DNA of 64,000 nt from Acidovorax delafieldii 2AN (GCF_000175235.1 NZ_ACQT01000003.1:19457-83456); one strand, 5' to 3'. Shown: positions 25,500 to 34,177, counted from the stretch's first letter. Notes: a model not told the origin generated them from the sequence alone. Numbers and translations are program-made.

Positions 25500-25934
25500 A
25501 TGTCGATTGCAGTCACCCCCATTGTCCGCACCTTCACCTACAACGGCATCCTACTACCCGATGTACCCGGCCTCTCGCCGCGTGAGGTGCGCGACCTCTA
25601 CAGCGCCCAATACCCCGAACTGGTCAGCGCCGAGGTCGAGGCTGGCGAAGTGGCCAACGGACGGCAGGATTTCACCTTCCGCAAGGCCGTTGGCACCAAA
25701 GGGGCGGGCCAGTCCGAGCCACTTGGCCCTCGCCTTGCGGCGCTGCTGGCCAGCGTGCAGCCCGGCCCGGCCAGCGCGACGGCCAAACTCTCCCGCGCCT
25801 TGTCGCAGCGGGCCGTGGTGAATCGCTCCGCAGCATGGAGCCGGTTTGCCCACAGGACGTTGGAGCAGCATCGCAGCGGTGCCGCCGTCCCGCGTGCGAG
25901 CGTCACCAGCGACATGCTCGCCCCGCTGCCGTGA
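25500..25934 (+). CDS. PRTRC system protein C (ubiquitin-like) with C-terminal extension
   Basis: A 144-residue protein. Residues 1-68 match the usual full length of PRTRC protein C (about 70-75 residues): TPIVRTFTYNG, LSPREVRDLYSAQYPELV and DFTFRKAVGTKG. From memory this family overlaps the Pfam group Prok_Ub, a beta-grasp, ubiquitin-like fold. The remaining 76 residues are unusual, Ala/Ser/Arg-rich and helical. The extension follows the GTKG end of the core, which is where a JAMM peptidase would be expected to cut if the core were a ubiquitin-like modifier. That is inference. The ribosome site is AAGGAG, preceded by a hairpin. Confidence 0.8.
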   Translation: MSIAVTPIVRTFTYNGILLPDVPGLSPREVRDLYSAQYPELVSAEVEAGEVANGRQDFTFRKAVGTKGAGQSEPLGPRLAALLASVQPGPASATAKLSRALSQRAVVNRSAAWSRFAHRTLEQHRSGAAVPRASVTSDMLAPLP

Positions 25935-25945
25935 GGGCCACGGCC

Positions 25946-26998
25946 ATGTCTGTAACTCCCATGCTGCCGCTACCCAGCCTGCAACCCGGGATTCCGCTGT
26001 CGGTCGCATCGACAACCCAGGCCAGCGCGAATGCGGCGCTGTGCCGCTTCCTGATCGACGCAGGCGCGGTGCGCGAGGACGACCTGCCGGACGGCGAGGC
26101 CGACCCGCTCAAGGCCTGCCAGCACGCCATTGGCACCTGGATCAAGCGCCAGATCGGCCCGCTGCACTGCCTGGAACCACGTTTCGCCATCAACGTCCTC
26201 GACGAGCATGGCCACCATCCGGGTACGCGGGACGGTCGGCAGGCCCCCTATGCCCAGCTCGACGTGTACTGGTGCGAATACCGCGAGGCCGAATGGCCGG
26301 TGGGGCGCAGCCTGGAGGCGTTGAACGAAGCCATGCCCCACCTGGGGGCCACGGTGCTGCAGGTGCTGCGCCAGCAGGGCCGCTATGTCTACCCGCTGTT
26401 CACGCCGGACATCGCCGACGACGTGGCCTCCTATGTGTACTGGCAGGGCGAAATGGATGAGGAAGCGGCGCTGGACATGATGTGCGAGGACAACAGCGAC
26501 GACGCCGACCGCGAGGCCATGCGCGAGGAAATGGTCACACGCGACATGCTCAACGCCGCCTATCCCGAATGGGCACGCCGCTGGCTGCTGCAGCCCGACA
26601 AGAGCGGGAGACGGCGCAAGCATCCCCCGGCATGGCGACCCTGCAATCTGCGCCGGGCGACCAAGACGCTGACCGACCCCCACCATCGCCAGATCGCCGC
26701 CGACGCGCTGGCCCTGTCGCGCCTGTCCCTCACCGACGACTTCCACCCCGACATCGAAGGCGAGTACATCGGCTTTGGCGCGGTGCTGTCCTGGGAGGAG
26801 GGCGACGTCACCACGCGCATCTACGACGACCTGCTCAATCTGGCCCACCAGTCCGAATACTGCGACCGCATGGGCGAGGTGCTGATTCCGCTGGACGACC
26901 CTGGCGCGCTGCAAGCATGGTTCCTGCGCATGGGCCAGCGCTTCGAGGCCATCGCGCTGATCGACCGCTTGATCCACGCCCTGTGCGACGGACACTGA
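25946..26998 (+). CDS. PRTRC system protein F
   Basis: A 350-residue protein starting MSVTPMLPLPSLQPGIPLSV. It is acidic, with conserved-looking blocks such as ALCRFLIDAGAVREDDLP, YAQLDVYWCEYREAEWPVG and a C-terminal LLNLAHQSEYCDRMGE. No catalytic motif is evident. The ATG is 11 bp after the end of the PRTRC C gene. Protein F has no known role; its constant place in the cassette suggests a structural or adaptor part. Confidence 0.85.
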   Translation: MSVTPMLPLPSLQPGIPLSVASTTQASANAALCRFLIDAGAVREDDLPDGEADPLKACQHAIGTWIKRQIGPLHCLEPRFAINVLDEHGHHPGTRDGRQAPYAQLDVYWCEYREAEWPVGRSLEALNEAMPHLGATVLQVLRQQGRYVYPLFTPDIADDVASYVYWQGEMDEEAALDMMCEDNSDDADREAMREEMVTRDMLNAAYPEWARRWLLQPDKSGRRRKHPPAWRPCNLRRATKTLTDPHHRQIAADALALSRLSLTDDFHPDIEGEYIGFGAVLSWEEGDVTTRIYDDLLNLAHQSEYCDRMGEVLIPLDDPGALQAWFLRMGQRFEAIALIDRLIHALCDGH

Positions 26999-27024
26999 CT
27001 CTATATAGATAGGAGGTGTTCCCC

Positions 27025-27765
27025 ATGAACGAAGCGGAGTTTTCCATCCAGACGCCCACGGACAACGTGCTGGAACTGGATCAGGCAGTGCTGCTGTACC
27101 ACGGGCGCTCGGGCAGCGCGCTGGCCACGGTGCATGAGGTCATCACCGTGGACGGCGCCCCAGTGATTGGCGCGGGCCGGGCCATGACCGCCCAGGCGGC
27201 GCGGGAACTGGCCGGGCCCTTGCTCCAGCGCGCGGCCCACGGCGGTTTCCTTCCCGAGACGGTGCTGTACCTCCAGGGTGATCTGCTGGTGTGGTGGGTG
27301 CCACCGGCACGCAGGCATCTGACTTTTCGGGTCGGCAATGAGCAGGCCGAGGCATTTGGCGGGCGCGAGCGCGGCGAGACGGTGCCGCAGCCGGGGCTGG
27401 TCTTCGCCGCAGCGAGCAACACATGGCGAGTGTGGGCCGTCAAGGGCCAGAGCCGCCCGACGCCGCAGACGCCGCTGTTCCAGGCCCCGTACTTCAACGT
27501 CGACGGCCAGGGCTGCATCTGCCAGGGCAATGTGCCGGTGCCCAACGGCACGACCGTGGAGAAGATCAGCGCCTGGAACGACGCCTTTCTGCGCTCCTAC
27601 TTCACGCACCCCAACGTGGCGGGCAAGCTGCTGCGCTACCGGGGCGGGGCCTACGCTTTCTGGTGCGACATGCTCGACGGGCGCTTCACACGCTTCCCCG
27701 AGCGGGTGCTGGTCGATGCCAAGACGACGCTGGGCCAACTGCTGGGCGAGCCGGGAGCCAAATGA
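27025..27765 (+). CDS. PRTRC system protein B (E2-like)
   Basis: A 246-residue protein. A beta-rich N-terminal half contains YLQGDLLVWWVPPARRHLTF. After the turn FQAPYFNVD comes GQGCICQGNVPVP (Cys164, Cys166), where E2-type enzymes have their active cysteine. A helical end includes WNDAFLRSYFTHPNVAG. From memory this family is grouped in Pfam as Prok-E2_D, a divergent ubiquitin-conjugating fold. It would pass a ubiquitin-like protein (PRTRC C) from the ThiF-like E1. AGGAGGTG precedes the ATG, and the end overlaps the PRTRC A start. Confidence 0.85.
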   Translation: MNEAEFSIQTPTDNVLELDQAVLLYHGRSGSALATVHEVITVDGAPVIGAGRAMTAQAARELAGPLLQRAAHGGFLPETVLYLQGDLLVWWVPPARRHLTFRVGNEQAEAFGGRERGETVPQPGLVFAAASNTWRVWAVKGQSRPTPQTPLFQAPYFNVDGQGCICQGNVPVPNGTTVEKISAWNDAFLRSYFTHPNVAGKLLRYRGGAYAFWCDMLDGRFTRFPERVLVDAKTTLGQLLGEPGAK

Positions 27766-28490
27766 TGGGTACGATGGACTCGAGGGACCAAGCCCTGCTC
27801 GCCGCTTGTCCAGTGATCGCCGCGCCGCGCTTCGGCGCGCTGCCGGACATGGGCAACGGCCAGCGCGTCATCGTCGCCCGCAACGGCTGGTTCGTGCAGA
27901 CCCGGCTCGACTGGCTCGATTGCATCGTGGCCCTGGGCCACGGCCAGCCGCTGATGCATCTACCTTATGGCGAAGTCGCGGAGCACCTGCGGTTCAGCTT
28001 CGGCGTGCTGCCCATTCGCCTGATTGAGGCGTTCGTGGCGGCGGGCCGGGAGCGTTTGCCCAATGAAGCCGCCGGGGTGCTGATCTATTCGCGCCGCACC
28101 GGGCAGTTGCGGCTGGCGATGTGCGAGCCCGAGCAGACCTCGCCCGTCCACATCCGCTACCGGCGTCCTGCGATGGCCAAGGGCGAGACGGTAGCGGTTG
28201 ACTTGCACACGCATGGCCGGGCACCAGCCTTCTGGTCGAGCGAGGACGACCGGGATGACCAGGGCATCAAGGTGGCGGGGGTGTTCGGCCTGCTCGACCG
28301 GCCACGGCCCTCGGCATGTTTCCGGCTGGTGATCAATGGCCTGTACCAGCCGCTCGACAGGCATCCATGGCAACAACTCCACGGAAGGGCGCAAGGCGAG
28401 TGGCCGGAGCAGGGCGCTCCAGCACAGCGCGGCGAAGGCTGGATGCGTCGCGTGCTGTGGCGCTGGCGGGATCGCTATCTGCCGGGTTGA
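27762..28490 (+). CDS. PRTRC system protein A (JAMM/MPN metalloprotease)
   Basis: A 242-residue protein with a complete JAMM metal site in the C-terminal half: Glu102 (NEAAGVL), H149-x-H151 (HTH), seven residues, Ser159, two residues and Asp162. This is the zinc site of deubiquitinase-like peptidases of the Mov34/MPN family. The N-terminal 100 residues are specific to PRTRC A. The ATG overlaps the end of the PRTRC B gene as ATGA. It could process PRTRC C or remove it from targets, parallel to Cap3 in CBASS; this is an inference from family and context. Confidence 0.9.
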   Translation: MMGTMDSRDQALLAACPVIAAPRFGALPDMGNGQRVIVARNGWFVQTRLDWLDCIVALGHGQPLMHLPYGEVAEHLRFSFGVLPIRLIEAFVAAGRERLPNEAAGVLIYSRRTGQLRLAMCEPEQTSPVHIRYRRPAMAKGETVAVDLHTHGRAPAFWSSEDDRDDQGIKVAGVFGLLDRPRPSACFRLVINGLYQPLDRHPWQQLHGRAQGEWPEQGAPAQRGEGWMRRVLWRWRDRYLPG

Positions 28491-28543
28491 AGTCCGACCC
28501 GCCCGCGAGAGACTGAGTGCAGGACATTTGATTGGAGGCACTG

Positions 28544-29383
28544 GTGGAACACCTGATTCATCCGAAGCTGCTGGAGCGCCGCGTGGCGGTGCATCTGATA
28601 GGCGTGGGCGGCAACGGCGCGCAGATGGCCGCTTGCCTCGCCCGCCTGGACATTGCGATGCGCGCCCTTGGCCATCCGCTGGGCCTGCACGTCACGGCAT
28701 TCGACGCGGACCGCGTCAGCGAGGCCAACGTGGGGCGGCAGCTCTATAGCGCAGCCGACATCGGCAGGCACAAGGCGCTGGTGACCATCCACCGCCTGAA
28801 CCAGTTCTATGGGCTGGATTGGGAAGCCTATCCCATGCGCTACGAGGAATTCGTCTTCGGTCACCGCTACGCAGCCAGCGCCGACCTGCTGGTCAGTTGC
28901 GTGGACAGTCGCTCGGCAAGGCAGACGTTGCACCGCCTCGCATGGCGGGACGTGAACCGCTACGACTACTGGCTCGACCTGGGTAATACCGAGTCCACCG
29001 CGCAGGTGGTGCTGGGCGAACCTGGGGGCGGGATGGGGGCAGGACGAGGCATGCAAGGCCCAAGATTGCCGTGCGTGACCGAACTATTCCCCGAACTGCT
29101 GGATGTGGCCGCGCCAGAGGACAACCAGCCCTCCTGTTCGGTACGCATGTCGCTGGCCTCCCAGGGGCTGTTCGTCAACGACGTGGCGGTGCGCTACGCC
29201 GCTCAATTGCTCTACGAACTGTTCTCCAAAGGGCGGCTGTCCGCGCACGGCGTCGTCGTCAATCTGGATTCCAAGCGCAGTGGCCCGATCGAGGTCGATC
29301 CACGCACTTGGGCGCGGTTTGGCTTCCGCCACGAGGATGTCGAGCGTCAGCAGTCGGAATTGGAGACCATTGCCGAGGAGTGA
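28544..29383 (+). CDS. PRTRC system ThiF-family E1-like protein
   Basis: A 279-residue protein with a ThiF/MoeB/E1 Rossmann fold. GVGGNG (residues 20-25) is the nucleotide loop, FDADRVSEANVGRQ is the adenylation motif, and VSCVDSR follows. Later cysteines (RLPCVTE and SCSV) are candidates for the thioester. E1-like proteins adenylate the C-terminus of a ubiquitin-like protein. The GTG at 28544 is chosen because GGAGG is five bases before it; the first in-frame start at 28532 is a weak TTG. It is the last classical gene of the cassette. Confidence 0.9.
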   Translation: MEHLIHPKLLERRVAVHLIGVGGNGAQMAACLARLDIAMRALGHPLGLHVTAFDADRVSEANVGRQLYSAADIGRHKALVTIHRLNQFYGLDWEAYPMRYEEFVFGHRYAASADLLVSCVDSRSARQTLHRLAWRDVNRYDYWLDLGNTESTAQVVLGEPGGGMGAGRGMQGPRLPCVTELFPELLDVAAPEDNQPSCSVRMSLASQGLFVNDVAVRYAAQLLYELFSKGRLSAHGVVVNLDSKRSGPIEVDPRTWARFGFRHEDVERQQSELETIAEE

Positions 29384-29388
29384 GCCCA

Positions 29389-29607
29389 ATGAGCATGAAG
29401 CAATGGAATGTGCGCGTGATGCGCAGTGGGAGTGCCACGCACATCGGGCAGGTGGCCGAGATCAATGAGACGCTGGCGCGATGTGCCGCGCTGTCCAGGT
29501 ATGGAGTGTCCGAGGACGAAGCAGAAGAGTTTGCGCAGGGCTGCGTTGGCCCATGCAGGGCTGCGATCTACCCGGATGAGGAGTTCGACGTGTCGCCTGC
29601 GAAGTGA
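29389..29607 (+). CDS. Small protein after the PRTRC cassette
   Basis: A 72-residue protein (MSMKQWNVRVMRSGSATHIG) beginning six bases after the ThiF stop, so in the same transcript. It has a CGGC-free, acidic middle (YGVSEDEAEEFAQG) and two cysteines (GCVGPC). Family unknown. The tight spacing makes it a candidate accessory member of the cassette. Confidence 0.55.
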   Translation: MSMKQWNVRVMRSGSATHIGQVAEINETLARCAALSRYGVSEDEAEEFAQGCVGPCRAAIYPDEEFDVSPAK

Positions 29608-29704
29608 TACAGAGGGCCTGCTATAGACTCGGACTTGTGGTCTGGGTGTGTGACTCGCCCCGCATGATCACGCATCCCAACGCATCTCAATGACAAAGGC
29701 TGCC

Positions 29705-30061
29705 ATGGCTCGCAAATCTTCCCAACGCACGGCCCAGGAAATCGACGCAGAGATCGCCAGATTGCAGAACGAGCGGGAGCAGCTCCGCGAGGCCGAAAAA
29801 GCTGGCGTGGTCGCCCGCATGAAGGAAGCCGTTGCCTACTATGGCATCACCGCTGCCGACCTGGGGCTGGGAGTCACCACGCGCAAGGCGGGGGCCAAGA
29901 AGGCGTCTGAGGCCAAGGCTCCAAAGGCTGGGCGCGTCGCGGGTCGTATCAAGTACAAGGACGACGCGGGCCACGCATGGTCAGGTTATGGCCCCAAGCC
30001 CAAGTGGTTTACCGAGGCGCTGGCCAGCGGCAAGACCGAGGCCGATCTGCGCGCTGCCTGA
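29705..30061 (+). CDS. H-NS family nucleoid-associated protein
   Basis: A 118-residue protein. The N-terminal half is a coiled coil (QRTAQEIDAEIARLQNEREQ) for oligomerisation. The linker is Lys/Ala-rich. The C-terminal DNA-binding domain has YKDDAGHAWSGYGPKPKWF, matching betaproteobacterial H-NS-like proteins with the GRGPxPxW-like loop. Such proteins on mobile elements silence AT-rich or foreign genes and limit the element's fitness cost. The start at 29705 is preferred, with AAAGG upstream; an ATG at 29690 is also in frame. Confidence 0.85.
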   Translation: MARKSSQRTAQEIDAEIARLQNEREQLREAEKAGVVARMKEAVAYYGITAADLGLGVTTRKAGAKKASEAKAPKAGRVAGRIKYKDDAGHAWSGYGPKPKWFTEALASGKTEADLRAA

Positions 30062-30065
30062 TGCG

Positions 30066-31223
30066 TCAGGCCGGTGGTTTCGCCTCTGGCCTGTCGGCGG
30101 ACTGCCTGCTGCCTGCGTTGTGCTTCGGAAATCCCGAGCCGATGTAAGCCCCAGCCGCTCTCATCCTTGCGTGCCCGGCTCGCTCTGAGACCGCGAGACG
30201 CGCCGCACGATCCACGTCGGCGACCACCGAGCCGCCGCCACGCACGGGCGATGGAACGCCAGCGACACCTTCGTACAGATCGTTCAGGTTCCCGTGCCGC
30301 AACCCGTGACCCGTCACGCCGGTCTGCCGCTTCGTGATGCCGAACTTCTCCAGCGCATAGTCCAGCCGTCGCAGGTTGCGCTTGAGGGTCAGCGCTGGAT
30401 CGCCCATGTGGGCATCGCGGCCCCTGATCAGTGAGCGCGCCAGCGCCACCGCCGCACGCTGCCTGTCCGTCTCCAGCGGCACCCAGCGCACGCGCCCGCC
30501 CTTGCCCTTGACCCACACATACTCATCCGCCTTGCGGCTTTCGAGGGGCAGGCCGGTCTGCTCGAACGGGACGACGTGCTCGTAGGGCCGGAACATCACC
30601 GACTCCTTGCGCCGCAGCGCCAGCGCGTCCATCAACCGCATTGAAGCCGCGATCCGTGCGTCGAACTGCGCCACCTGGGCAAGCACCGTTTCCACATCGA
30701 CGCCATGCGCGCTCCAGCTCTTGTCGCGCTGCGCGGATTCGTGGCGCTCGTATTCCTTCAGGCTCAGGCCGTAGCGTGCCGGCGGCCGCACAAAGCCCGG
30801 TTTGCCCAGCCAGGACGCGAGTCCGCGTAGGAAGCTCAGGTAGGTCTGCACCGTCGCAGGTGTCAGCCTCTCGCGCTGCCAGACCTGCACCATCGCGTGC
30901 AGATGCTTCTGCCCGAGGTTGCGTGGGTCGGGCATGGTGTGAAAGCCTGCCTTGCGTTGGAGGTCGACGAAGAAGCGCCGCAGGAAGCGGGCGCGTTCGG
31001 CGCGGGTCTTGTGCGAGACGGTCTTCTCGCGCGCCGTGTGCCGGGTGTTGAACAGATCGATCAGGGTGTCCAACACGCGCAGCGGATCAGCACGGCCGGG
31101 CTGTAGGCGGGCCAGGATTTCCTCGGGTGTCTTGCGCGCCCAGGCTTGGGGGCGCGGTCGATCCATGCCAGGGATGCGCCCTGGGCTGACGGGATCGGTC
31201 GGTCGGGGTGAAGGTGTTGTCAT
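30066..31223 (-). CDS. Tyrosine recombinase, Integrase_1-type
   Basis: A 385-residue site-specific recombinase. The catalytic domain shows the first Arg near RLMDALALRRKES, the HxLRH motif (GHGLRHGNLND), a later His in GHARMRAAGAYIGS, and the Tyr in AGAYIGS as probable nucleophile. The N-terminal half has a helical core-binding domain (TVQTYLSFLRGLASWLG). The 'integrase domain' family with a GGGS insertion is typical of ICE and plasmid maintenance genes rather than of the main integrase. The ATG at 31223 has a GGAG site. It is convergent with the H-NS gene and is preceded by a 1.2-kb leader. Confidence 0.8.
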   Translation of the reverse strand: MTTPSPRPTDPVSPGRIPGMDRPRPQAWARKTPEEILARLQPGRADPLRVLDTLIDLFNTRHTAREKTVSHKTRAERARFLRRFFVDLQRKAGFHTMPDPRNLGQKHLHAMVQVWQRERLTPATVQTYLSFLRGLASWLGKPGFVRPPARYGLSLKEYERHESAQRDKSWSAHGVDVETVLAQVAQFDARIAASMRLMDALALRRKESVMFRPYEHVVPFEQTGLPLESRKADEYVWVKGKGGRVRWVPLETDRQRAAVALARSLIRGRDAHMGDPALTLKRNLRRLDYALEKFGITKRQTGVTGHGLRHGNLNDLYEGVAGVPSPVRGGGSVVADVDRAARLAVSERAGHARMRAAGAYIGSGFPKHNAGSRQSADRPEAKPPA

Positions 31224-32419
31224 CGTGCTCTCCAAACAAAGGGGACGGCGCGCCGCCCGAACGGCATGCCAGCAGGAATCCGGAAGGCCAACCCCAACGA
31301 CGGATTCCGTCATCCGCTGGAGTGGGTGGTCAGGCATTCGCGACAGCGCGCGACCACGGCACGCGCTGCCGACCCAGGGGTTGTACCAACCCCATGCGTA
31401 TGCAGGGGCCAGCTCGGTCGGTCTTAAAAATGAAAACGTGTGATCCGGCTCCGTCCGTGCATTTCTGCAACCACGGAGGTTCGTGACGCGCCACCGCCTC
31501 AAGGGCGGGCAGCCGCGTCGGCAGCGAGATCGGGTCTCGCGCCTGCTGGTGGATCAATCCTGGAGTTAGCAGCGCCATCCGCGCGCATGGGTCCACCCCT
31601 GACCGAAAGTCCAGGGCGGTGTCGGGCGTTTGAGCGGAGACCAGCGGGGAGCCCATGAGGGCAAGCACAACCGCTAGCGGCGTGAAACACGCGTGCTCGG
31701 GTGATGGCGGGATCGGGAGCCGGCATCCGGTGCCGGCTCGGGAGATTGACGGCCTTGACGTGCTTCATGGAGCGCTCAGCAGCGGGGCTGGCAATGGTCG
31801 AAGGCACATGCACTACGAAGGAAAACCTCGGGGCGGTCGCCTCGGGGGCGACGGCCACCCCGGCTCGGGGCCGGGGCTTGAAGGGCAGGTAACGACTGCG
31901 ACGCCTTTTGCTCCGCGAAGGAGCGGGCCAAGGATGGCCCTCGGGAGCCTGTAGTGGATGACGAAAGAGGCTTGCAGGTCAACGCCGGCATGGCCATGCG
32001 ACGGCATGGACACCGCCTTGCCGGTGGCGCTTGCGGGCACGCGACGAGGTGATAGGGGCGATTTAGTGTCCCGCGCCGCCGCAGAGCGAGGCTGCATGCG
32101 GCCTTGACAGGCAAAAGCTCTGCCTCTGGTCCCAAGCGGTGTGCTCAAGCGCTTGCGCAGCTCCCGTGAACCGTGTGCGTGGTCGACGTGCAGCGGGGTT
32201 GACGAGTGCCAGAGCAGTGAGACCGTGGTGACACACAAGCAGTTCGTCGCGGGGTGGACGCACGGCCGGTGTCACTGGGCTGACGTCCGAATCTCCTTGG
32301 AGTGGCAGCCAGTGACGCCCGATCCCGAAAGCCGGGTCATTTTGTGCAGATTGCGCGTGGCGTGGTCGCATCGCCTTGGTGATGCTGACCGTTATGTTTT
32401 CTCACTTTGGAGCACTCTC
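31224..32419. other. 1.2-kb region between the recombinase and parM-like genes
   Basis: No confident gene is seen. The minus strand carries a frame (31330-31668) with a signal-peptide-like start (VVLALMGSPLVSAQTP), which might be a small exported protein or a decayed ICE gene; the evidence is weak. The third copy of the 22-bp repeat is at 31884. The region must contain promoters for the divergent recombinase and parM-like genes, and it is GC-rich with several small hairpins. Confidence 0.4.
31884..31905 (-). repeat. 22-bp leader repeat, copy C
   Basis: Exact copy of the repeats at 8093 and 11026. It is flanked by a hairpin, GCTCC-TTCGC-GGAGC on the minus strand. It lies upstream of the minus-strand recombinase gene. 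The 15-bp companion box seen in copies A and B is not found intact here. Confidence 0.6.
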
Positions 32420-33451
32420 ATGGAATTGATCGTCAGAGCGGTGGATGTCGGCTCCGGCAACACCAAACTCGTCACCGGCGTCGCGGGCGCCGATATCCGC
32501 TGCGCCAGCTTCCCGTCGGTCGCCTACCCGTCCAGCGGCGAGACGCCGCAGTGGCCGGCCAGCGAACGGCGCAAGACCTTCTGCATCCCGGTTGGCCCGC
32601 TGTTCTACGAGGTCGGGCCAGACGTCGGTCTGGCCGCCGACACCTTCCGCGCCAAGCAGCTGCACGATGAATACACGGAGTCGCCGGAGTACATGGCCTT
32701 GCTGCGCGGCGCGCTCAGCATGATGAAGGTACCCCACATCGACCTCTTGATCGTCGGCCTGCCGGTGGCGCTGTTCACCTTGAAGAAGGCGGCGCTCGAG
32801 AAAGCCATGGTCGGCAGCCACCAGGTCGGCGGTGGCAAGACCGTGACGGTCGCCAAGGCGATGGCCGTGGCCCAGCCGCAGGGGGCGCTGGTCCACTACG
32901 CGGCTGAGCACCAGAAGATTGAGAGCATCGGCACCGAGCAGAGCCTGGTCATCGATCCGGGCTCGCGCACCTTCGACTGGCTGGTCACGCGCGGCATGCG
33001 CCTGGTGCAGAAGCAGTCGCACTCGATCAACCGCGGCATGTCCGACGTGTTGCGCCTGCTGGCGGCCGAGGTCTCGAAGGACCTCGGCACGCCGTACCGA
33101 GACTATGACGCGATCGACCTGGCGCTGCGCACCGGCAAGGCGCCGGTGATCTTCCAAAAGCCCTACGACATGAAGAGGCACCTGCCACTGGCCGAGAGCG
33201 TAGCCCAACAGGCCGTTTCCACCATGCGGCAGTGGATCGAGACACCCGAAAGCCTGCAGAACATCATCCTGGTGGGCGGCGGGGCCTTCCTGTTCAAGAA
33301 GGCCGTGAAGGCGGCGTTTCCGAAGCATCGGATCCACGAGGTCAAGGAGCCGATGTTCGCCAACGTGCGGGGGTTCCAGCTTGCGGGGCAGAACTACGCC
33401 GCCAGCACCATGGCGCCGGGCCGTGATCGCGGGGCAGGGGAGGCCGCATGA
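32420..33451 (+). CDS. ParM-like actin ATPase (PRTRC system protein D-like)
   Basis: A 343-residue actin-fold protein. Phosphate 1 motif is VRAVDVGSGNTKLVTG near the N-terminus, phosphate 2 is SLVIDPGSRTFDW near residue 175, and the adenosine motif is LVGGGAFLFKKAV near residue 285. Blocks such as FYEVGPDVGLAADTFR are typical of the ParM/StbA relatives classed as PRTRC protein D. It would form filaments that move plasmid or ICE DNA. TTGGAG precedes the ATG. It overlaps the next small gene, consistent with a ParM/adaptor pair. It is separated from the main PRTRC genes by H-NS and the recombinase. Confidence 0.8.
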   Translation: MELIVRAVDVGSGNTKLVTGVAGADIRCASFPSVAYPSSGETPQWPASERRKTFCIPVGPLFYEVGPDVGLAADTFRAKQLHDEYTESPEYMALLRGALSMMKVPHIDLLIVGLPVALFTLKKAALEKAMVGSHQVGGGKTVTVAKAMAVAQPQGALVHYAAEHQKIESIGTEQSLVIDPGSRTFDWLVTRGMRLVQKQSHSINRGMSDVLRLLAAEVSKDLGTPYRDYDAIDLALRTGKAPVIFQKPYDMKRHLPLAESVAQQAVSTMRQWIETPESLQNIILVGGGAFLFKKAVKAAFPKHRIHEVKEPMFANVRGFQLAGQNYAASTMAPGRDRGAGEAA

Positions 33452-33723
33452 ACGCGCATCCCCAGAGCGAGCCCAAGCCGGTGCGGCTGGTGTTCGAGCT
33501 CGCGCGGGCCGACAACCCGCGGCTGTACGACGAACTGGTGCGGTTTCCGCAAGGCGCCAAGCGCGTGAACCGGCTGCGTGTGCTGGCCTATGACGGATTG
33601 CTGGTGCAGTACGGGGTGTTTGCCGTGGAGGGCGCTCGCCTGGTGCCGCCCCCCATAGGCGGCGACCCGTCAGCGCGCGCGGCCATGACCAACGACGTCT
33701 TCGCGCCGAGTCTGGCCGAGTGA
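33448..33723 (+). CDS. Small partner of the ParM-like protein (possible StbB/ParR-type adaptor)
   Basis: A 91-residue protein (MNAHPQSEPKPVRLVFELAR). Its ATG overlaps the stop of the parM-like gene. A basic, ribbon-like N-terminal segment and the YDELVRFPQGAKRVNRLRVL stretch fit a small DNA-binding adaptor such as StbB/ParR. The assignment rests on position and size. Confidence 0.55.
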   Translation: MNAHPQSEPKPVRLVFELARADNPRLYDELVRFPQGAKRVNRLRVLAYDGLLVQYGVFAVEGARLVPPPIGGDPSARAAMTNDVFAPSLAE

Positions 33724-33730
33724 GGTGCGT

Positions 33731-34177
33731 ATGTCCAAGCTAAGAAAGGGACTGGGGGACGAGGTGAGTGCGACGGAACTCGCGGAGATGGGCTTCTGCG
33801 AGAAGAGGGTGCAGCTTGCCTATATATATGGAGAACAGGTCACGCCCGAGCAGCGCCAAGCCATGGCCCGAGGGCAGGAGGCTCATCAGCGGTACTTGGA
33901 GGAGGGACTGGCCGCGACATCGGATCGCCGGTGCTTCGTGGCCACCTTCGTCTTCGGCCCGGAGGCGTGGGAGACGCAGGTGCTTCGCGCATACCGAGAT
34001 ACGGTGCTCCTACATCGGCGTTGGGGGAGGGCCCTGGTGGCAGCGTACTACCGGGTTGCCCCGACGGGCTGTCGCGTCATGGAGCGATCGCCCGCGACGG
34101 TGGTCGGGGTGTGCCGCCTGCTGCGCATTGTGGTTGCCCGGTGTGAGAAGGTACTGGGCAACAGGAGCTTGCCGTGA
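33731..34177 (+). CDS. N-terminal half of a Cas4-like nuclease, separate gene
   Basis: A 148-residue protein (MSKLRKGLGDEVSATELAEM). The VSATELAEMGFCEKRVQLAY block, with a single conserved-position cysteine, and the RGQEAHQRYLEEG stretch match the start of Cas4/RecB-type nucleases. There the first Cys belongs to the iron-sulfur cluster and the His to the catalytic site. The rest is basic with hydrophobic helices. The nuclease core and the other cluster cysteines are in the overlapping next gene, so the two halves look like one split enzyme. The ATG at 33731 is used; a GTG at 33725 is possible. Confidence 0.6.
   Translation: MSKLRKGLGDEVSATELAEMGFCEKRVQLAYIYGEQVTPEQRQAMARGQEAHQRYLEEGLAATSDRRCFVATFVFGPEAWETQVLRAYRDTVLLHRRWGRALVAAYYRVAPTGCRVMERSPATVVGVCRLLRIVVARCEKVLGNRSLP

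Noticed and set aside
31330..31668. Small exported protein gene upstream of the recombinase
   Set aside because: A signal-peptide-like stretch exists, but there is no ribosome site and the rest of the frame looks non-coding; mentioned only in the region note.
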